From contig CAJBNH010000143.1 in the NCBI GenBank assembly GCA_903955385.1, forward strand, positions 62,001-126,000: a stretch of 64,000 bases of DNA, written 5' to 3'. The notes beneath the pieces were generated by a model. That model saw only the letters and a program-made list of their open reading frames with translations. It was not told the DNA's origin and searched no databases. The translations under genes and the position numbers were made by a program. Shown piece after piece: positions 60,103 to 64,000 of this stretch (positions are counted from its first letter, which is position 1; each line of letters opens with the position of its first letter). This DNA comes from an uncultured Myxococcales bacterium (GTDB taxonomy: Bacteria > Myxococcota_A > UBA9042).

Positions 60103-62568
60103 GTGAGCGAGCTAGGGCTGAAAATTCTGGCCATCGACGACAACGCCGACAACCTGACGTCGCTGCGAGCGGTGCTGGCGGACGAGCTTCCCGACGGTGA
60201 GCTGTGGACGGCGATGGACGGGCACTCGGGGCTTGCCTTGGCGCGTGACCACGACCCGCACGTCATCCTGCTGGACGTCCTGATGCCCGACATGGACGGG
60301 TTTGCCGTCTGCCGCGCGCTGAAGGCCGACGACCGCTTGTGCGCCATTCCAGTGGTGTTCCTTTCGTCCCTGCAAGCCGACCGCGAGGCGCTGACGAAGT
60401 CGGTCGCAGCCGGGGCTGAGGGGTTCCTGTCGAAGCCTTTCGAGGCAGGCGAATTGGCGGTGCTGATCCGCACCATGGCGATGGTCAAGTCCGCCACACG
60501 CCGAATCGTGAATGAAAGAAACAGGTTTGCGGAACTCGTCGTGGCCCGCACCCAGGAACTGGAGGCCGAATTGGAGGTGCGTCGCGCGGCTGAGCTAGCG
60601 GCGCTCGCAAGCGAACAGAAGTACAGGAACCTGACCGAGAACATCAACGAGGCCGTCTTCACCACCGGCCCCCGCGGCATCTTCACCTACGTCAGTCCAT
60701 CGGTATTCGAGCAAACCGGGTTCACGCCCGACGAGCTGGTGGGCGGCAGCATGGCGACCCTGCTGCATCCGGACGACACCGAGCGCGTCACGAGTCTGTT
60801 CCAGAGCCAACGGGGCGATGGGCGGCTGGTGATCGAATTTCGCTTTGTCACCAAGGACGGTCGGGTTCGTTGGGCACGCTCGTCCAGCCGATTCCTGACG
60901 CAAGACGGTCAAGTCGTGGGGCTTCACGGGGTCGTCAGCGACATCACCACGAACAAGTTGGTGGAGGCCGAGCGCGAACAGCTGGCGACAGCGATCGAAC
61001 ACGCAGCAGAGATGGTCGTCATCACCGATGGCAAGGGGGTGATCACCTACGCCAACCCCGCCTTCGAACGCACGACAGGCTACTCGCACAAAGAGCTGAT
61101 CGGCCGGACCTTGAGCCTGCTGAAGAGCGGCGTGCAGGGAGAAGCCTACTATCGCAGGATGTGGGACACGATCCTCGACGGCAAGACTTGGCATGGCCGG
61201 ATGATCAACAGGCGCAAGGACGGCACGCTGTACACGGAGGAATCGACCATCGCTCCGGTGCAAGACGAGGCAGGTGTCATCTCAGAGTTTGTCGCGATCA
61301 AGCGCGATGTTACCGACGAGCTGAAGATGGCGGCTCGGTTGTCGCAGGCCGACCGGATGGAGGGCATGGGGCGTCTGGCAGGCGGCGTCGCCCACGACTT
61401 CAACAACCTGCTGTCGGTGATCCTGAACCACACGGCGCTGGGCCTTGAGTACTTGCACGACGGTCACCCCGCCAAAGAGCATCTGGACGTGGTCGGTGAG
61501 GCGGGAAAGCGCGCCACTGCACTGACCCGGCACCTGCAAGCCTTCGGACGCCGCCGGACCCTGCAGCCGTTGGCGCTTGACGTGGGCGTCGCGTTTGCCG
61601 AGCTGCTTCCGACGCTGCGCCAGCTGGTGGGCGAGCAGGTGCAGGTGGTGCACAACCTCACGCCCGGCCTCGGTCGCATCAAGGTCGACCCCATCCAATT
61701 CGAAGAGGTGGTGGTCAATCTGGCGGTCAACGCCCGGGACGCGATGCCGGCAGGTGGCGTGTTGACCTTCTCCTGCAGCAACGGGGTGATCGACCCAGCA
61801 GAGGCAGAACGACATCCGGGTACCCACCCGGGACCATGCGTAGTGCTCACCGTCCACGACTGCGGCGTTGGCATGGACCGTCACACGTTGGACCGGGTCT
61901 TTGACCCGTTCTTCTCGACCAAGGACAACGGCCCGGGCTCTGGGCTCGGTCTGTCGGTGGTGGAAGGCATCGTGCGGCAGAGCGGCGGCCTCATCTCGGT
62001 CATCAGCGAGCCCGGGCAAGGGGCCGAGTTCAAGCTGCACTTTCCCCAGGACCTGTCCGGCTTTCCGTTGACGGTGGACGGACCGCCCGCGCACCCGGTC
62101 GCGCCGCGTAATGCCGCGGACTTCACCATCCTGCTGGTCGAGGACGAAGCCCCGCTGCGTGTGGCCCTGAAGAAGGTCCTCGAGTCGGTCGGCTACAAGG
62201 TGCTGGTGGCCGAAGACGGGCTGCAGGGCGCCGCCACCTGCGCTGCGCACGCGAGCGATATCCACCTGCTGCTGACCGACGTGGTCATGCCAGAGATGAA
62301 CGGCAGGGTGCTGGCCGAACGGTTCTCGGTCGAGCGACCCGCGTGCAAGGTCCTCTTCATGTCGGGGTACGCAGATGCGATGCCGGCTTCAGGCTTCACG
62401 CGTCAGCTCAGCACGCACTTCATCGCCAAGCCGATTGCGCCGTCCGACCTGAAACGCAAGGTCGCGGAAGTCCTTGGCGGCCATGTCATCGGCAAGGCCG
62501 ACGCGCTTCAACTGCCGTTGCAGTTGGGGGGCGGCGCGCTGCTGGGCGACACGGTCATGCGCGGATAG
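60103..62568 (+). CDS. Hybrid histidine kinase REC-PAS-PAS-HisKA-HATPase-REC (copy 2)
   Basis: 821 residues from the GTG at 60103, four bases after GAGGAGGG; upstream codons in the frame overlap the cyclotransferase gene. It is collinear with the kinase at 52713: receiver (ILAIDDN, Asp58 in LLDVLMPDMDG, FLSKPF), PAS (AVFTTGPRGIFTYVSPSVFE), PAS (MVVITDGKGVITYANPAFER), HisKA (GGVAHDFNNLLSVILNH, His431), ATPase (NLAVNARDA, DCGVGMD, GSGLGLSVV) and a final receiver (LLVEDEAPLR, Asp726 in LLTDVVMPEMNG). All key residues are present. The two kinases share long identical blocks such as KTWHGRM and NRRKDG, so they are duplicates. Confidence 0.9.
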   Translation: MSELGLKILAIDDNADNLTSLRAVLADELPDGELWTAMDGHSGLALARDHDPHVILLDVLMPDMDGFAVCRALKADDRLCAIPVVFLSSLQADREALTKSVAAGAEGFLSKPFEAGELAVLIRTMAMVKSATRRIVNERNRFAELVVARTQELEAELEVRRAAELAALASEQKYRNLTENINEAVFTTGPRGIFTYVSPSVFEQTGFTPDELVGGSMATLLHPDDTERVTSLFQSQRGDGRLVIEFRFVTKDGRVRWARSSSRFLTQDGQVVGLHGVVSDITTNKLVEAEREQLATAIEHAAEMVVITDGKGVITYANPAFERTTGYSHKELIGRTLSLLKSGVQGEAYYRRMWDTILDGKTWHGRMINRRKDGTLYTEESTIAPVQDEAGVISEFVAIKRDVTDELKMAARLSQADRMEGMGRLAGGVAHDFNNLLSVILNHTALGLEYLHDGHPAKEHLDVVGEAGKRATALTRHLQAFGRRRTLQPLALDVGVAFAELLPTLRQLVGEQVQVVHNLTPGLGRIKVDPIQFEEVVVNLAVNARDAMPAGGVLTFSCSNGVIDPAEAERHPGTHPGPCVVLTVHDCGVGMDRHTLDRVFDPFFSTKDNGPGSGLGLSVVEGIVRQSGGLISVISEPGQGAEFKLHFPQDLSGFPLTVDGPPAHPVAPRNAADFTILLVEDEAPLRVALKKVLESVGYKVLVAEDGLQGAATCAAHASDIHLLLTDVVMPEMNGRVLAERFSVERPACKVLFMSGYADAMPASGFTRQLSTHFIAKPIAPSDLKRKVAEVLGGHVIGKADALQLPLQLGGGALLGDTVMRG

Positions 62569-62721
62569 TCAGGCAAGCCCCCAAGTCTCCGGCGTTTTGA
62601 CGAGGTCGTCACCTCAGCGTACACAGCGCACTCGGCCTCGGCCGTCCCTTGGGCAGGGGGGGCGGGCAGAACGTGACCGTCGGAATCGGCAGCGCCGTGT
62701 GATGCGTTGGGGGGAATGGAC

Positions 62722-64000
62722 ATGGATGGGGGACACCAGCGGGCCGTGCCAGTCACGGTCGACGCCGCGCAGGAGCTTGTTCAGGGGTTGGAGCAGCTCA
62801 ACGCGATCGGCGCATCGCTCTCTGCTGAACGCGACATCCGTCGGCTGCTCGAGAGCATCCTGATGGCGGCCAAGGCCATCACGCGTGCGGACGGCGGCAC
62901 CCTGTACCGCATCGGGAACGACGGCACGCTTCATTTCGAGATCGTGCGCACGACCTCACTCGCCTACTACCTGGGTGGAACTTCCGGCAATCCGGTGCCT
63001 TTCTATCCGATTCAGCTGGTCGACGCGGACGGTCGGCCCAACCACAGCATGGTGGCCGCCCACGTCGCGTTGACCGGCGAGACCGTCAATGTCCCGGACG
63101 CCTATACCGCTGAGGGCTACGACTTCTCAGGCACGCGCGCGGTGGACCAGCAGACGGGCTATCGGTCGCAGTCGTTCCTGACGGTGCCACTGAAGAACCA
63201 CGAGAACGAGGTCATCGGCGTCCTGCAGCTGATCAACGCCACCAACGCAGACCGCAGCGAGATCATCCCGTTTACCCTGTCGCATCAGCGGCTTGCAGAG
63301 TCGCTTGCGTCACAGGCGGCCATCGCCCTGACCAACCGCACGCTGGTCATCCAGCTGGAGGAGCTGTTCGAGTCGTTCATCACCGTGATCAGCTCGGCCA
63401 TTGACCAGAAGTCGCCAGACACAGGTGGACACTGCCAGCGCGTGCCTCTGTTGACGATGATGCTCGCAGAGGCCGCCAGCGACGTGCGTCAGGGGCCTCT
63501 CGCCGCCTTCACCATGACCGACCGCGACCGCTACGAGCTGAAGATCGCCGCGCTGCTGCACGACTGCGGCAAGGTGACGACGCCGGTGCACGTCGTGTCG
63601 AAAGCGACCAAGCTGGAGACGATCTGGGACCGCATCCACTTGATCGACACGCGTTTTGAGGTTCTGAAGCGGGACGCGAAGATCCAGCAGCTGCAGGAGC
63701 GTGCGCTGGCCGTCGCGACCGGGGCGTCGGCGGCAGAATTGGCCGCCATCGACCGGCGCTTTCAGGACAGCGAGTGGCAACTGCACGACGCGCGCGACTT
63801 CCTGCGGGCGTGCAACTCGGGCAGCGAGGGGATGGCGGCGTCGGATCAGGAACGCGTCAGGGAGATCGCGGGCTTGCGCTGGACGGACCTCTCGGGGCGC
63901 GAAGCCGACTTCCTGAGCGCGGACGAGGTCCTCAACCTGACCATTCGCTCTGGAACGCTGACGGCAGAGGAGCGCCAGGTCGTCAAGCACCACATCGTCG
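62722..64000 (+). CDS. GAF-HD-GYP domain protein, 3' end outside window
   Basis: The frame from the ATG at 62722 stays open to the window end (426 codons seen). Residues ~15-215 form a GAF domain (LLESILMAAKAITRADGGTL, SFLTVPLKNHENEVIGVLQL). Residues ~220 on are an HD-GYP domain: SPDTGGHCQRVPLLTMML, then LLHDCGKVTTP, with His280-Asp281 as metal ligands. A helical insert of ~100 residues follows, and KHHIV at the very edge matches the next HH metal motif. The GYP motif itself lies beyond the window. HD-GYP proteins degrade cyclic di-GMP. The gene follows the second hybrid kinase and would give the sensory array a second-messenger output. Confidence 0.85.
   Translation, partial: MDGGHQRAVPVTVDAAQELVQGLEQLNAIGASLSAERDIRRLLESILMAAKAITRADGGTLYRIGNDGTLHFEIVRTTSLAYYLGGTSGNPVPFYPIQLVDADGRPNHSMVAAHVALTGETVNVPDAYTAEGYDFSGTRAVDQQTGYRSQSFLTVPLKNHENEVIGVLQLINATNADRSEIIPFTLSHQRLAESLASQAAIALTNRTLVIQLEELFESFITVISSAIDQKSPDTGGHCQRVPLLTMMLAEAASDVRQGPLAAFTMTDRDRYELKIAALLHDCGKVTTPVHVVSKATKLETIWDRIHLIDTRFEVLKRDAKIQQLQERALAVATGASAAELAAIDRRFQDSEWQLHDARDFLRACNSGSEGMAASDQERVREIAGLRWTDLSGREADFLSADEVLNLTIRSGTLTAEERQVVKHHIV

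Noticed and set aside
1-64000. tRNA, rRNA, integrase, transposase or attachment-site features
   Set aside because: I looked for tRNA-like arms, rRNA blocks, DDE or tyrosine recombinase motifs and flanking direct repeats around the gas vesicle cluster and saw none that hold up by eye.

Overview
The window is a 64 kb piece of a high-G+C Gram-negative chromosome. It has an outer-membrane beta-barrel, many short lipoproteins with a classic lipobox, Cys-rich secreted proteins, a very long Pro/Glu-rich FHA protein, a membrane-fused spermidine-synthase-like protein and a dense array of PAS and receiver signalling proteins. This mix suggests a deltaproteobacterial or Myxococcota-like lineage; that placement is an inference from gene style, since no rRNA or marker gene is present. 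No tRNA, rRNA, CRISPR array or complete transposon was seen.

Layout. 1-8.2 kb: a porin fragment, small membrane and DUF2786 proteins and three lipoproteins, separated by two families of short intergenic repeats. One family is MITE-like with inverted ends. 8.2-18.6 kb: a fused MFS/spermidine-synthase-like protein, a HEAT-like protein, a LEA14-like lipoprotein, an FHA/coiled-coil giant with a 24-bp tandem repeat, a glycosyltransferase with a methyltransferase, and a secreted protein. 18.7-29.6 kb: an aminotransferase, a group 1 glycosyltransferase, a GST, a hybrid kinase, a photolyase, an L-/D-carbamoylase pair and a tandem radical-SAM protein. 29.8-36.3 kb: a 2021-residue alpha-2-macroglobulin and a hydrolase fragment. 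36.5-40.6 kb: a CheB/CheR/PAS fusion, an ankyrin protein and a histidine kinase, all on the minus strand.

40.9-52.7 kb is a complete-looking gas vesicle locus in two transcription units. The first (Hsp20/GvpH, two GvpF/L proteins, a receiver protein, an unknown protein and a CDC48-type AAA ATPase) starts at a sigma-54-type promoter (40863-40878) and ends at a strong hairpin. An NtrC-type sigma-54 activator (46767-48176) lies between the units. The second (gvpA, a GvpC-like gene, gvpN, unknown, gvpF, gvpG, gvpS-like, gvpK, gvpJ) starts at a second sigma-54-type promoter (48312-48327), with hairpins after gvpA and before gvpN. The gene encoding the likely activator therefore sits between the two promoters it probably controls.

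52.7-64 kb continues in the same direction with two paralogous REC-PAS-PAS-kinase-REC hybrids, a CheB/CheR/PAS protein whose CheB serine is replaced by alanine, a PAS-PAS protein without an output domain, a gamma-glutamylcyclotransferase-like protein and a GAF-HD-GYP protein cut by the window edge. The working model is a sigma-54-controlled flotation system wired to a local sensory array. The promoters, motifs and gene order are seen directly; the wiring is inference.
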